A stretch of DNA of 64,000 nt from the NCBI RefSeq assembly GCF_001553545.1, contig NZ_CP014227.1:1346501-1410500 (forward strand). Direction: 5' to 3'. The first letter of the stretch is position 1, and each line of letters opens with the position of its first letter. A model generated the notes under the pieces. It saw only the letters and a list, made by a program, of their open reading frames with translations, was not told the DNA's origin and did no database searches. Below are positions 15,144-23,493 of the stretch, piece after piece. The stretch is from Capnocytophaga haemolytica. GTDB lineage: Bacteria > Bacteroidota > Bacteroidia > Flavobacteriales > Flavobacteriaceae. The translations under genes and the position numbers were made by a program.

Positions 15144-15216
15144 TGCTTATAAATTTAATGTGTTATTAATTAATATTACCTATGAATTGCGCTCATCGCA
15201 CGCTTCATATTCGGGG

Positions 15217-15247
15217 CAAAGTTACAAATCTTTTTTAAATATACAAA
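15217..15247 (-). promoter_or_regulatory. Promoter of the HU-like gene
   Basis: Minus strand: TTTG (15247-15244), 19 bases, TAACTTTG (15224-15217), leaving a leader of about 70 bases. Confidence 0.7.
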
Positions 15248-15352
15248 CGTATTTGTGGATTTTTTTTGTGATATTTTTATTTAAATATAGCGTGATATTT
15301 ATATATACCACATTATCAATTAATTAAATTAAAATATAGCTTTATTAAAAAG

Positions 15353-15396
15353 TAGGTGATATAGCGCTATTTTTCACCTTATATATATAGGTGAAA
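15353..15396. other. Two overlapping, mutually exclusive hairpins in the HU-mazG spacer
   Basis: AGGTGA...TTTCACCT (15353-15379, with an inner ATAGCGCTAT palindrome) and TTTCACCT...AGGTGAAA (15372-15396) share the middle arm. They lie upstream of the mazG -7 element and upstream of the HU promoter, so they are not obviously in either mRNA. The rest of 15144-15482 is AT-rich with only promoters. Confidence 0.4.
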
Positions 15397-15439
15397 GAAG
15401 AAAAATATTTTTAAATAGCTCGTTTATAAAAATATTACT

Positions 15440-15447
15440 TATCTTTG
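15440..15447 (+). promoter_or_regulatory. -7 element for mazG
   Basis: TATCTTTG 36 bases before the chosen ATG (15483). A -33 TTG is not apparent. Confidence 0.5.
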
Positions 15448-15482
15448 CAAAATAATTGAATATACAGGTAATATTTATAAAG

Positions 15483-16268
15483 ATGAACAGTAGAGAACAA
15501 CAATTACAGGCGTTTGATCGGTTGCTGACCATTATGGATGAGCTGCGCAAGCAATGTCCTTGGGATAAAAAGCAAACGTGGGAATCGCTCAGACATCTCA
15601 CTATTGAGGAGACTTACGAGCTTGGGGATGCTATTTTAGACCGCAACCTCGAGGAGATTAAAAAGGAGCTGGGTGATCTGCTCTTGCATATCGTCTTCTA
15701 TGCGAAGATTGGAAGTGAGGAAAAAGCATTTGACATTGCAGACGTAGCCAACGCTGTTTGTGATAAATTGATAGTGAGGCATCCGCATATTTACGGTGAT
15801 GTAAAGGCTGAAACTGACGAAGATGTGAAGAAAAACTGGGAGAAGATCAAGCTCAAGGAAGGCAGGAAAAGTGTGCTGGAAGGCGTACCGAGGAGCTTGC
15901 CTGCAATGGTAAAAGCCTCTCGAATACAGGATAAAGTGTCGGGAGTTGGCTTTGATTGGGACTCAATCGACGGCGTATTTGAGAAGGTAAAAGAGGAGAT
16001 TGAAGAGCTTCACAAGGAAGTAAAGGATCAAAACCTAAGCAACATTGAGGCGGAGTTAGGCGATGTTTTCTTCAGTTTGATTAATTATGCACGCTTCTTG
16101 AAAGTGAACCCTGAGGGCGCATTAGAGCGCACTAATAAGAAGTTCATACAACGTTTTCAGTATTTGGAGCGCACTGCTGAGGCAAAAGGTAAGGCGCTGA
16201 AGGATATGACCTTAGCAGAGATGGAGCAATACTGGCAGGAGGCTAAGGCGATACCACACTTGCATTGA
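15483..16268 (+). CDS. mazG: Nucleoside triphosphate pyrophosphohydrolase MazG
   Basis: A 261-residue protein starting at MNSREQQLQAFDRLL; an ATG at 15456 in the same frame is possible but is close to the promoter and adds a non-conserved stretch. It has the duplicated MazG fold: the first half contains CPWDKKQTWESLRHLTIEET with the metal-binding E-E-x-x-E motif near 42-46 and ELGDLLLHIVFYAKI. The second half contains EEIEELHKEVKD and AELGDVFFSLINYARF. MazG hydrolyses (d)NTPs to NMP and pyrophosphate, acts on damaged nucleotides, and in some bacteria lowers ppGpp. Length and motifs are complete. It converges on the E2 gene across a shared hairpin. Confidence 0.93.
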   Translation: MNSREQQLQAFDRLLTIMDELRKQCPWDKKQTWESLRHLTIEETYELGDAILDRNLEEIKKELGDLLLHIVFYAKIGSEEKAFDIADVANAVCDKLIVRHPHIYGDVKAETDEDVKKNWEKIKLKEGRKSVLEGVPRSLPAMVKASRIQDKVSGVGFDWDSIDGVFEKVKEEIEELHKEVKDQNLSNIEAELGDVFFSLINYARFLKVNPEGALERTNKKFIQRFQYLERTAEAKGKALKDMTLAEMEQYWQEAKAIPHLH

Positions 16269-16275
16269 AACAAAA

Positions 16276-16305
16276 TAGGCTGACTTACGCGAGTAAGCCA
16301 GCCTA
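16276..16305 (-). terminator. Terminator hairpin for the E2 operon
   Basis: TAGGCTG/CAGCCTA outer arms with CTTAC/GTAAG inner arms and a GCGA loop. On the minus strand it is followed by TTTTG, so it mainly ends the E2 transcript; it may also serve mazG. Confidence 0.75.
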
Positions 16306-16326
16306 CCTTCTTATATGAGCTACGTA

Positions 16327-17610
16327 TTAAATCGTTCGATTCATATCCCACTTTTCGAGATACTCAGCCACGCGTTGCACGAACATCCCGCCTAAGGCGC
16401 CGTTGACTACGCGGTGATCATAGCTGTGCGAAAGCATCATTTTGTATCGGATTGCGATAGTGTCGCCCTCAGGAGTCTCTATCACTGCGGGCACTTTACG
16501 TATGGCTCCGATCGCCAAGATGCCTACCTGCGGCTGATTGATAATCGGTGTTCCGAACACATTACCAAAGGAACCGATGTTTGTCACCGTATAAGTGCCG
16601 CCCTTCACCTCGTCAGGCTTGAGCTCACTTGCGCGGGCGCGACGTGCCAGATCGTTTACCACCTTGGCAAGCCCCCTTAGGCTCAGCTCGTCGGCATTCT
16701 TGATAACGGGCACAATCAGGTTACCATCGGGCAAAGCGGTAGCCATCCCTATGTTGATATTCTTGTGTTTGATGAGGTTATTTCCCTCCACAGAAATGTT
16801 CAGCAGTGGGTAGTCAACCAGTGCTTTTGCCACTGCCTCCATAAAGATAGGTGTGAAGGTTAGCTTCTCACCCTCGTGTGCTTCGAAGGCTTTCTTCACC
16901 TTATTACGCCAGTTCCACACGCGTGTGACGTCCACTTCGGTAAAGCTCTGCACGTGCGGCGATACTTGCTTACTGCGCACCATATGCTCAGCGATGAGCT
17001 TACCCATACGCGACATTTCGATCACTTCATCGCCGCGACCTACGTAAGTGCGCTGTGGCACTGGCGAAGGAGCTGCTACGGAAGGGCTCGCCGCAGCGGT
17101 ACCTCGGCGCTCTAAGTAGTTGAGGATGTCGTTCTTAGTAACGCGACTATCGACGCCGCTACCTTGTATACGATCCAATTCCTCGACGGAGATGCCCTCC
17201 TCTTTAGCGATGCTTTTCACCAAAGGCGAGTAGAAACGCTCGGATTTGTAAGCATCGGCAGGGGCACTGCTGAGGGTCGTTTCCTTCACCTGAGCGATGT
17301 CTTTCTCGATTGCCTTAGCGGCTTTTGCTGGTTTGGAAGTTTCCTTTTCAGGTGCTGCTGCGGCAGGTGCGTCGGTTTCGATGATAGCAATCACCTGCCC
17401 GATCTTTACCACGTCGTCCACCTTAAAGCAGAGCTCTTTGATAGTTCCCGCAACATCGGAGGGAACCTCGCTGTCCACCTTGTCGGTAGCTACTTCCACA
17501 ATCGCTTCATCGACGTCAATAAAGTCGCCGACGTTCTTTAACCAATTGGTCACCGTTGCCTCAGCAACGCTCTCACCCATAGCGGGGAGTTTCAATTCAT
17601 ATCTTGCCAT
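16327..17610 (-). CDS. 2-oxoacid dehydrogenase E2 (dihydrolipoamide acyltransferase)
   Basis: A 427-residue E2 component. An N-terminal lipoyl domain carries the lipoylated Lys at residue 44 in EVATDKVDSEV. A Pro/Ala-rich linker follows, then the E3/E1-binding domain near 125-170 (YSPLVKSIAKEEGISVEELD, GVDSRVTKNDILNYL) and the catalytic domain with HSYDHRVVNG near 395-404, His399 being the catalytic base; Asn replaces the more usual Asp in HRVVDG, as seen in many Bacteroidota. The enzyme passes acyl groups from E1 to CoA. Branched-chain, pyruvate or 2-oxoglutarate specificity is not decidable, and no E1 or E3 gene is adjacent. It is the last gene of an operon with the DUF4252 gene. Confidence 0.92.
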   Translation of the reverse strand: MARYELKLPAMGESVAEATVTNWLKNVGDFIDVDEAIVEVATDKVDSEVPSDVAGTIKELCFKVDDVVKIGQVIAIIETDAPAAAAPEKETSKPAKAAKAIEKDIAQVKETTLSSAPADAYKSERFYSPLVKSIAKEEGISVEELDRIQGSGVDSRVTKNDILNYLERRGTAAASPSVAAPSPVPQRTYVGRGDEVIEMSRMGKLIAEHMVRSKQVSPHVQSFTEVDVTRVWNWRNKVKKAFEAHEGEKLTFTPIFMEAVAKALVDYPLLNISVEGNNLIKHKNINIGMATALPDGNLIVPVIKNADELSLRGLAKVVNDLARRARASELKPDEVKGGTYTVTNIGSFGNVFGTPIINQPQVGILAIGAIRKVPAVIETPEGDTIAIRYKMMLSHSYDHRVVNGALGGMFVQRVAEYLEKWDMNRTI

Positions 17611-17612
17611 TT

Positions 17613-18122
17613 TTATCTAATATCGTTTACTTCTTTTGGAAGGTTCATATTCTTTGTTAGTACACCTACCTTTTGTAGGTCGATGTCGCCCGTTAGGGAA
17701 AGGACGACGGTTTGCTTGCCTCCTTGTGCTTCCTCGATAAGCATTAGCAGTTCGGAGGCGTGGTTTGCGTCTTTACCACCTTTGGTATATATCTTTACGT
17801 TGGAAGCCTTGTCCTTAACGCGCATCAGTTCCCCGAGTGCGGCAGCCTTGACGTAGCTCTCTACCTCCTGCTTCATCTGAGCGATCGCCGCCTTGCTTTC
17901 AGTGGAGAACACCTTCATCCCCGTGAGTTTGTTGGCTACTTGCATAAATTCCTTAGCGTCGGCGTCCTTGGTTTCAATCTTGGAAAGCATCTGGAACATC
18001 TTTTGCGAAACGACCACGGTGGTGATGTCTTTGTTCTTTTCAAACTTCTGCAGGAGCGATTGTACGTTTATCTCCACAGAAAAGCACACTGCCGATAGGA
18101 GTAATAATAACTTGATTTTCAT
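17613..18122 (-). CDS. DUF4252 secreted protein
   Basis: About 169 residues from the ATG at 18122 (MKIKLLLLLSAVCFSVEINV); an ATG three codons earlier is equally possible. A signal peptide (about 20 residues) directs it to the periplasm or surface. The body matches DUF4252, a Bacteroidota family often encoded beside sigma factors and anti-sigma-like membrane proteins: QSLLQKFEKNKDITTVVVSQ, AKEFMQVANKLTGMKVFSTE, KIYTKGGKDANHASELLMLI, QTVVLSLTGDIDLQKVGVLT. Function is unknown. It overlaps or abuts the upstream 78-residue membrane protein and is 2 bases from the E2 gene, so the three are one operon. Confidence 0.85.
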   Translation of the reverse strand: MKIKLLLLLSAVCFSVEINVQSLLQKFEKNKDITTVVVSQKMFQMLSKIETKDADAKEFMQVANKLTGMKVFSTESKAAIAQMKQEVESYVKAAALGELMRVKDKASNVKIYTKGGKDANHASELLMLIEEAQGGKQTVVLSLTGDIDLQKVGVLTKNMNLPKEVNDIR

Positions 18123-18127
18123 ACTTT

Positions 18128-18364
18128 TCATTCGTTAGTTTTTACGATTCTACGCTCAGTTTGCTCGTATACCTTGAGGTAGCTGAGCTTTTCTACACCT
18201 TTATTATATTGCTCGGAAAGCATCAGTAGGCTCTTTTTCACCTGTCTATAGGCAAGCTGAGCACTTTTACGTTGGTTGTGTTCACGTATGCCAAAGACCA
18301 CCGAGAAGGCTGCCGAGCCAAGCACGATGCTCCACACTAAGATGTTGCTTAAGTTCTGTCTCAC
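18128..18364 (-). CDS. Small membrane-anchored protein, unknown
   Basis: A 78-residue protein: a hydrophobic helix near residues 7-25 (NILVWSIVLGSAAFSVVFGI), then a basic coiled-coil-like tail (AYRQVKKSLLMLSEQYNKGV). It is the first gene of the unit with DUF4252 and E2, its end lying within a few bases of the DUF4252 start. In other Bacteroidota the position before DUF4252 is taken by a sigma factor and an anti-sigma protein; this tiny protein could be a reduced anti-sigma partner, but I see no sequence proof. Confidence 0.55.
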   Translation of the reverse strand: MRQNLSNILVWSIVLGSAAFSVVFGIREHNQRKSAQLAYRQVKKSLLMLSEQYNKGVEKLSYLKVYEQTERRIVKTNE

Positions 18365-18410
18365 GTTTTGATGCTTTAATAATGCCTAATGGGTGGCTTG
18401 GTTTTGGGTG

Positions 18411-18695
18411 TTATCTCCTGAATATCGATAGGTCGAAATCAAGGAAATAGAGTGTTAGCAGCACTAAGATCGCCAGCACAATCCAGAAGGTTTTGTTAAA
18501 CTCAGCGTTCTTTTTGTTTCTACTCTCCTTGCGGATAGCCCTCCACTCTTCTGTGAAATGGTTGGTTTGTGTCTCTCTATCGCGTTTGATCTTCGAGTCA
18601 AAATCATACGGGTTCCCCAAGTCCTTACCTTCATAATAGCGAGGCGTATAGTTAAATCGCTTGTTCTTTCGTAATGGGAATAGTTTAATTTTCAT
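18411..18695 (-). CDS. Conserved flavobacterial small membrane protein
   Basis: 94 residues from the ATG at 18695 (MKIKLFPLRKNKRFNYTPRY); a longer open frame upstream runs through the promoter and is not used. The N-terminal half is basic and soluble (FNYTPRYYEGKDLGNPYDFD), the middle is charged, and one transmembrane helix sits near the C-terminus (FWIVLAILVLLTLYFLDF). I recognise the KNKRFNYTPRYY pattern from flavobacterial proteins sometimes mis-named 'riboflavin synthase beta subunit'; no enzymatic motif supports that name. The -7 element ends only four bases before the ATG, so the mRNA may have almost no leader. Confidence 0.65.
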   Translation of the reverse strand: MKIKLFPLRKNKRFNYTPRYYEGKDLGNPYDFDSKIKRDRETQTNHFTEEWRAIRKESRNKKNAEFNKTFWIVLAILVLLTLYFLDFDLSIFRR

Positions 18696-18699
18696 AGGG

Positions 18700-18707
18700 C
18701 AAAGGTA
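18700..18707 (-). promoter_or_regulatory. -7 element immediately before an ATG (possible leaderless mRNA)
   Basis: Minus strand TACCTTTG followed by CCCT and the ATG at 18695. A start of transcription 4-7 bases after the element would fall on or next to the initiation codon. No good -33 is visible. Confidence 0.5.
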
Positions 18708-18912
18708 TAAAAAAAAGTTTACATACGTTACGTTTCGACAGAAAAAAAATGTCTTTTTGTGCAAAATTATCAATAACTTCCTTATAATGAAGATTATCGA
18801 AATACAATCGAAGCCTTATTTTCTTAAAGGTTCACCTTATATATGGAGCCTTTTATAAGTTGCCTTAAAAAGAAAAAAAGTGTAAAACTGCTGCTATCTC
18901 AATAATAAAATG

Positions 18913-18920
18913 TATCTTTG
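18913..18920 (+). promoter_or_regulatory. -7 element for tatC
   Basis: TATCTTTG 29 bases before the ATG at 18950; no clear -33. Confidence 0.5.
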
Positions 18921-18949
18921 CCGCGTTATTTTAAGATGTAATAATCCCG

Positions 18950-19777
18950 ATGAGTACGGAGCAGAAAGACGAGATGTCATTTTTAGACCATTTGGAAGAG
19001 CTGCGGTGGCACCTGATACGTTCCGCCTTGGCCGTGCTAATCGTGTCGGTGGTTGCCTTTGTGTGCAAGCGGTTTATCTTCGCCATTCTCTTCGCCCCTA
19101 AGGAGGGCAGCTTCGTCACCTATCGTTTTTTCTGCCGTATGGGGCACTTCTTCGGCTTCGAGAGCGACTTCTGCACGGAACACCTGCCCTTTATCATCCA
19201 AAGCAGAACAATGGCAGGGCAATTCTCAGCACATATATGGACGTCGATTTGGGCTGGGGTGATCGTCGCTTTCCCTTACATATTATACGAAGTATGGAGG
19301 TTTATCGCACCTGCACTCTACGAGAATGAACGCCGCTTGGCACGCGGATTTATATTGGTAGCATCGGCTTTGTTCTTCGTGGGGGTGCTGTTCGGATACT
19401 ACCTCATCACACCGCTCTCTATCAACTTCTTAGGCACTTACTCAGTAAGCCCCGAGGTTACCAATAACATCGACATCGATTCGTATTTCTCAGTAGTGCG
19501 CTCATCGGTTATCTCCTCTGGTATCGTCTTTGAGCTGCCTATTATCATCTACTTCTTAACGAAGCTGGGGGTCGTTACGCCTGCATTCCTGAGGAAGTAC
19601 CGCCGCCACGCACTGATCGTGGTGCTTATCATCGCGGCTATTATCACACCTCCTGATGTCGCCAGCCAAATTATCGTATCCATACCGATAATGCTGCTCT
19701 ACGAGGCGAGTATCCTCATCTCGGCGTATATAGCAAGGAAAGAGAGCAGAGAGCAAACAGTAGAGAGTAAAGCGTAA
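18950..19777 (+). CDS. tatC: Twin-arginine translocase subunit TatC
   Basis: A 275-residue inner-membrane protein with six predicted transmembrane segments. The cytoplasmic N-terminus has the TatC signature MSFLDHLEELRWHLIRSAL, which helps bind twin-arginine signal peptides. The periplasmic loop before helix 2 is longer than in E. coli and contains two Cys (RFFCRMGHFFGFESDFC). FVGVLFGYYLITPLSINFL and IIYFLTKLGVVTPAFLRKYR match later conserved segments. TatC and TatA/B export folded proteins; no tatA/B is adjacent. The last dozen codons (KESREQTVESKA) lie in a 7-base-period repeat and are probably not functional. Confidence 0.95.
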   Translation: MSTEQKDEMSFLDHLEELRWHLIRSALAVLIVSVVAFVCKRFIFAILFAPKEGSFVTYRFFCRMGHFFGFESDFCTEHLPFIIQSRTMAGQFSAHIWTSIWAGVIVAFPYILYEVWRFIAPALYENERRLARGFILVASALFFVGVLFGYYLITPLSINFLGTYSVSPEVTNNIDIDSYFSVVRSSVISSGIVFELPIIIYFLTKLGVVTPAFLRKYRRHALIVVLIIAAIITPPDVASQIIVSIPIMLLYEASILISAYIARKESREQTVESKA

Positions 19778-19779
19778 AG
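19738..19779. repeat. 7-base-period array at the 3' end of tatC
   Basis: Six phased units: GAAAGAG, AGCAGAG, AGCAAAC, AGTAGAG, AGTAAAG and CGTAAAG. It supplies the last codons and stop of tatC. The word GTAGAGAGTAAAG recurs at 24895-24907. Confidence 0.65.
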
Positions 19780-19825
19780 AAAATGCCTTTATAGTTAGAA
19801 ATTAAGCAATTATATTAATATTTAG

Positions 19826-20482
19826 ATGGATTGTAATACCTACTTACAGAATCTCCCTTCGGTGGCGACATTGAAGGCACTTTGCAAAGGCAAAGCAGTA
19901 TTAGATTGGATTATCTGCGGGCACGAGTTTGAAGTGTACCACACTTACAACAAGTGCGCAGAAGAAGAGTATGACGGCGCAGAAGCACAATGGGGGCACG
20001 GCTTTGAGGATGAGGACGGCACTTCGTTGACCTTTTACTTCGCCGATAATAAGGCCTGCCTTATCCTGCCTTCACAAAGCGACGAAAGCAGCAAAGAGGG
20101 CGATGACAGGGCTTTTGAGAAGCGTATCCCAAAAGTGTTCTTGCCTTACTACCAAAAGAATTTCAACAATGCAGACATCCCTTTCGTGATTTGGTCAGTG
20201 GACGGGCAAAGCTGGCAATGCGCAGAGCATTTCCCTATTGAGGAAGAGGTTACTAAGTTCAACGCCATCACTGCCGACCCTGAGCTCTACAAAGATTGGG
20301 CAAGTGAGTTCCTCGGCGATGAATCGTACGTAAAAGATGATATGTCAACACAGACCATCACTGACATCTACAACGGCAAACCACTGACCGAAGCAATGGT
20401 GCTGAGCTTGGTAAGCGAGGTACACGATTGGTCGGACTTGGAGGCTGAACTCAACGAAATACCTTATCGATACGAATTTTAG
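19826..20482 (+). CDS. Unknown 218-residue protein
   Basis: A soluble, very acidic protein with no recognised family, signal peptide or membrane segment. It contains several Cys and Trp residues (DWIICGHEFEVYHTYNKCAE, FVIWSVDGQSWQCAEHFPIE). The hydrophobic strands and SWQCAEHF region suggest an alpha/beta fold of the kind seen in bacterial immunity or SMI1-like proteins, but this is only an impression. The stop codon is directly followed by a 7-base repeat and a strong terminator, so the transcript ends there. It starts about 50 bases after tatC and may be cotranscribed. Confidence 0.7.
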   Translation: MDCNTYLQNLPSVATLKALCKGKAVLDWIICGHEFEVYHTYNKCAEEEYDGAEAQWGHGFEDEDGTSLTFYFADNKACLILPSQSDESSKEGDDRAFEKRIPKVFLPYYQKNFNNADIPFVIWSVDGQSWQCAEHFPIEEEVTKFNAITADPELYKDWASEFLGDESYVKDDMSTQTITDIYNGKPLTEAMVLSLVSEVHDWSDLEAELNEIPYRYEF

Positions 20483-20515
20483 TGAATAGTGAATAGTGAA
20501 TAGTGGATAGTGTGT
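20481..20515. repeat. 7-base-period array at a stop codon
   Basis: AGTGAAT three times, then AGTGGAT and AGTGTGT, starting within the TAG stop codon of the upstream gene. Only one arm type is present here, unlike the palindromic arrays. Confidence 0.8.
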
Positions 20516-20530
20516 ATGATAGATAAACAA

Positions 20531-20568
20531 AAACCTCTCAGGGCGGGTGCTCTGAGAGGTTTTTTTTA
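20531..20568. terminator. Strong bidirectional terminator
   Basis: AAACCTCTCAG (20531-20541) pairs with CTGAGAGGTTT (20552-20562), then a T run; on the minus strand the A run gives T's as well. It lies between convergent genes. Confidence 0.92.
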
Positions 20569-20583
20569 TAACATACTACTTTT

Positions 20584-21141
20584 TTAAGATAGTAACACTT
20601 CTTTTTCAGAAGTATGGGCAGGGGTATCCTTCGCTTCTACTACAATCTTACAGCCAGTAAGATCAGGGTTGGCTACCGTAGTGGTATAAACCCACTGCTG
20701 AAGCTTTAGAACGGCATTGCCCGACTCTATAAGAGTGTCGTCTGGCTTCTGAATTTTCACCAATACAGAGGTTACTTTGAAGTTGTCGGTAACGGTGATA
20801 GAGATCTTGTTACCTATAGCTCCTTTGTAATTTTCTGTATTGATTGCATCAATAACTGGAGGGGTAAGAAAATCAGCAATAGCCATATTATAAGCTGAGA
20901 GCTGTTTGTTCTTTCCCTTTTGGAGATACTGTTCCCTAAGATCAGTGTCTTTAAGTGCCTCAACAGCATAAGCGACAGCCTCCTTGAACTTCGAGCACTG
21001 TGCTTTCTGATTGGGTTTTAACTCGCCTGCACGAGCAGGAACACGGCTTAGGACGGTATGTCCTTTCCAACGACGGTACACGGCTTTGTTTACCTTGCCA
21101 CGTGCGCCGTCAACGAAGATGCTTTCATCAACAAATGCCAT
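20584..21141 (-). CDS. Unknown protein, possibly DUF6266-like
   Basis: A 185-residue protein. The N-terminal pattern FVDGARGKVNKAVYRRWKGH, then VLSRVPARAGELKPNQKAQC and KFKEAVAYAVEALKD, resembles the layout of DUF6266-type Bacteroidota proteins (GKVG...WKG...RxxP...TxxQ...RF). The C-terminal half is beta-rich with an Ig-like feel (KISITVTDNFKVTSVLVKIQ, WVYTTTVANPDLTGCKIVVE). No signal peptide is seen. Family members are abundant but uncharacterised. The assignment is weak. A TACCTTTG element on the minus strand at 21437-21444 could start a transcript with a leader of nearly 300 bases. Confidence 0.6.
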   Translation of the reverse strand: MAFVDESIFVDGARGKVNKAVYRRWKGHTVLSRVPARAGELKPNQKAQCSKFKEAVAYAVEALKDTDLREQYLQKGKNKQLSAYNMAIADFLTPPVIDAINTENYKGAIGNKISITVTDNFKVTSVLVKIQKPDDTLIESGNAVLKLQQWVYTTTVANPDLTGCKIVVEAKDTPAHTSEKEVLLS

Positions 21142-21570
21142 AACGCACCTCCTTTCTAATAATCAAAGATTTCATTTTCACTTTTTTTGTTTTAAAAAAT
21201 AAATTAATCATATATTAAACATATTGTATGCCCAATGTAGCCAGTACCATCAGACACGGGTTTTATTATTGTTTTCAAATACGTATACAGCAACTGGCTA
21301 TACTGCACACGCTTTTTTAGTTGAGACTGCTAAAGAGTAAGATTGTTATAGCTGACTAGTATTGTATAACGCAATTACTTTTTAAACTGCCTCGGCTGCA
21401 AAAGCGGAATATGAGCTCTGTTTCGTTTTGCTGGGGCAAAGGTACGGCGAAAGGTTGTGAATTATACCCGACTTGTTAAAAAGTTATAAACAGAGTTATC
21501 AACAGTTGTTTTAACAAGCTGTTTTTCATAGAGTAAGGAGGGGTAAGCTCGTTGGGTTTAAGGTAAAAAA
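21142..21570. other. Gene-free spacer with short repeats
   Basis: No gene is visible. It holds an 8-base inverted repeat (TAGCCAGT at 21238, ACTGGCTA at 21293), a minus-strand -7 element (21437-21444), and two 9-mers TTATAAACA (21484) and TTATCAACA (21496), each one base off the DnaA-box consensus. Confidence 0.4.
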
Positions 21571-21610
21571 AATACCCCTGAAAGTTTTAACTCTAACTTT
21601 CAGGGGTATT
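21571..21610 (-). terminator. Terminator of the GmrSD-like gene
   Basis: A perfect 16-base stem, AATACCCCTGAAAGTT (21571-21586) with AACTTTCAGGGGTATT (21595-21610), an 8-base loop and T-rich flanks on both strands. It is 51 bases after the stop of the minus-strand gene. Confidence 0.92.
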
Positions 21611-21660
21611 TTTGAGTGTACGCTTCACTTTATACGAACCAATAGGAGATAGTACAACAG

Positions 21661-23493
21661 CTATTTAACTTCCCAAATTATCTTTACTAAGTTATATAAG
21701 AGTTTACTTCTATCGTATAAGGCTTTTTTATCAAACTTCGTGATAGGTTTAAATTCTACACCTGTTTTCTTTTTCAATTCAGCATTGAACTTAGAAAAAT
21801 CCTTATTGGTATGATAAAAATCAGCACATAGAGAATGCCCCCAAGTTAAGCCTGTACTATAAGTCTTGAGTTTTTCTGTGTATTCTTCATTTCCTGAGCT
21901 TATATTATCAGTCCCTTTTAGCAACAGTAAGCCTCCTAATAGATTTCTTTTATCTTCGAAATCATCTACACTGTCAAAGTAACTTTTATTTGTGTCATTG
22001 TGGGATAGAATATGCTCTATATGATAGCCTGTTTTAGCTCCTGTTTTAGTGGTAATATCTTTAATGCTATTTTGCATATTTTTCTCCCCACAGATATACT
22101 CTTCTACTCGTGCAAAGATATACCTTAATACTTTGGTGTTCATATTGCTATAACTTTTCTTGACGAAATTCGAATAGTCTAATACAGAAGTAGGAGGGGT
22201 GTTTTTCTTTTCTCCAATTCTTTCTAAGATTACTTTATCAAAAGTAGGGCGATAGTCTGCTATACTCTTTTCTTTTAATAAGTCATTGAGTTTATAACAA
22301 ATATCTTGGAAATTATTACTGTCATAAACATCATTTAAGATTAAAAGTATCCATAACCTGTCAAACTCTTTTGCTATAGCGTTGATTTTTTCCTCTTCTT
22401 GAGGGTCATTTACTTCACAGGCTGCCATAATTATTTGGTATTGCCCTGAAAGACCATTGATTTCATTTGTAAATTCTAAATATCTATTCTTGTTGCTTCT
22501 AATTTTGCTGTATAATTGAGCATAATAGTCGAGTGTTACTTTTATAAAGTTTCTTATATTACTAATATATGCCTTATCTGTTTTTCTAAGCGCTAATTTA
22601 TCAGCAATTTCATTATTGTCAAAAATATACCTGTGATAAGATTGATTTATCAGTGCTTCTGTTTTTGAGTCGGGTTTGGAGATAAATTTAGCTTTGAGAT
22701 AATCAGCAAAAAAGCTATCTTCTATGCCTTTTAATCGCAACATAGAAGTATCCCATTTGTCAGAATAAGTTTCCGTATCGCTTTTGGGCAGTGCACCTAC
22801 CATTTTTCCTTTAATGATTTCAAATGGTTTAAGGGCTTCACCTCTATCGTTAATAACTTCAAAAACCATAGGAGTATCATCTTTTTCTATGGATAATTCA
22901 ACCATAATAAGTCTTTTAAGAAAGTAAGAAGCAAATATTTCAATAGCTTCCGTAGGCAAATTTTTATCTACAAAGTTACTAATATCTTGATAGCGGGCAA
23001 TAAGATTTTCTTCCGTTCTATTTTTATATGTTGTTTGCTGCAAATTATCATTCAAAATCTGCTGCATAATCTCTTTTCTTTTTTCATCATCTATACAAAA
23101 TATATAATCACTGAATATATCTCTTGAAAAAATACACTCTTTGAGTATATCTTTTAGACCATCTTTTTTGACAATATGATATAATTTACAAGCGATAAGC
23201 GTAAGGGTTGTTAGCCTTTGTTGCCCATCGACAATATAAACCTTTCCTTCAACATTATTAGTAATAAAGACATTAAGATAATACCAATTATACTTAAGCA
23301 TTGTCTTTTCATTTAGTTCTTCATTCTTATGAGCAGTATAGGACAAATTAAATTGATAGAAAATATCATTTAAAAGCGTTTCTACGGTTTCTTTTGACCA
23401 TACATATTCTCTTTGATAAAAATCGATGTAATAGGATTTCCCTTTTAGGCAAGACTCTATGGTTTGCTTCTCTGGTGTAATATTCTGATTCAT
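21661..23493 (-). CDS. DUF262/DUF1524 protein, GmrSD-type restriction nuclease-like
   Basis: A 610-residue single-chain member of the GmrSD group. The DUF262 part begins with YIDFYQREYVWSKETVETLL and carries the ParB-like nucleotide-binding motif VDGQQRLTTL at residues 88-97. The C-terminal DUF1524 nuclease part has an HNH-like HIEHILSHN (His491-Glu493-His494), then KRNLLGGLLLLKG and NEEYTEKLKTY. GmrS uses NTP and GmrD cuts; fused forms such as GmrSD and BrxU attack glucosylated or modified phage DNA. That both signature motifs are intact suggests activity. It is flanked by AT-rich sequence and near a toxin-antitoxin pair. The restriction target cannot be predicted. Confidence 0.85.
   Translation of the reverse strand: MNQNITPEKQTIESCLKGKSYYIDFYQREYVWSKETVETLLNDIFYQFNLSYTAHKNEELNEKTMLKYNWYYLNVFITNNVEGKVYIVDGQQRLTTLTLIACKLYHIVKKDGLKDILKECIFSRDIFSDYIFCIDDEKRKEIMQQILNDNLQQTTYKNRTEENLIARYQDISNFVDKNLPTEAIEIFASYFLKRLIMVELSIEKDDTPMVFEVINDRGEALKPFEIIKGKMVGALPKSDTETYSDKWDTSMLRLKGIEDSFFADYLKAKFISKPDSKTEALINQSYHRYIFDNNEIADKLALRKTDKAYISNIRNFIKVTLDYYAQLYSKIRSNKNRYLEFTNEINGLSGQYQIIMAACEVNDPQEEEKINAIAKEFDRLWILLILNDVYDSNNFQDICYKLNDLLKEKSIADYRPTFDKVILERIGEKKNTPPTSVLDYSNFVKKSYSNMNTKVLRYIFARVEEYICGEKNMQNSIKDITTKTGAKTGYHIEHILSHNDTNKSYFDSVDDFEDKRNLLGGLLLLKGTDNISSGNEEYTEKLKTYSTGLTWGHSLCADFYHTNKDFSKFNAELKKKTGVEFKPITKFDKKALYDRSKLLYNLVKIIWEVK

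Noticed and set aside
18411-18695. Riboflavin synthase beta subunit
   Set aside because: Homologues are sometimes given this name, but the protein is a 94-residue membrane-anchored peptide with no lumazine synthase features.
21484-21504. Two DnaA-box-like 9-mers (TTATAAACA and TTATCAACA)
   Set aside because: Each has a mismatch at the same conserved C, there are only two, and no dnaA, gidA or AT-rich unwinding region is near. Too weak for an origin call.
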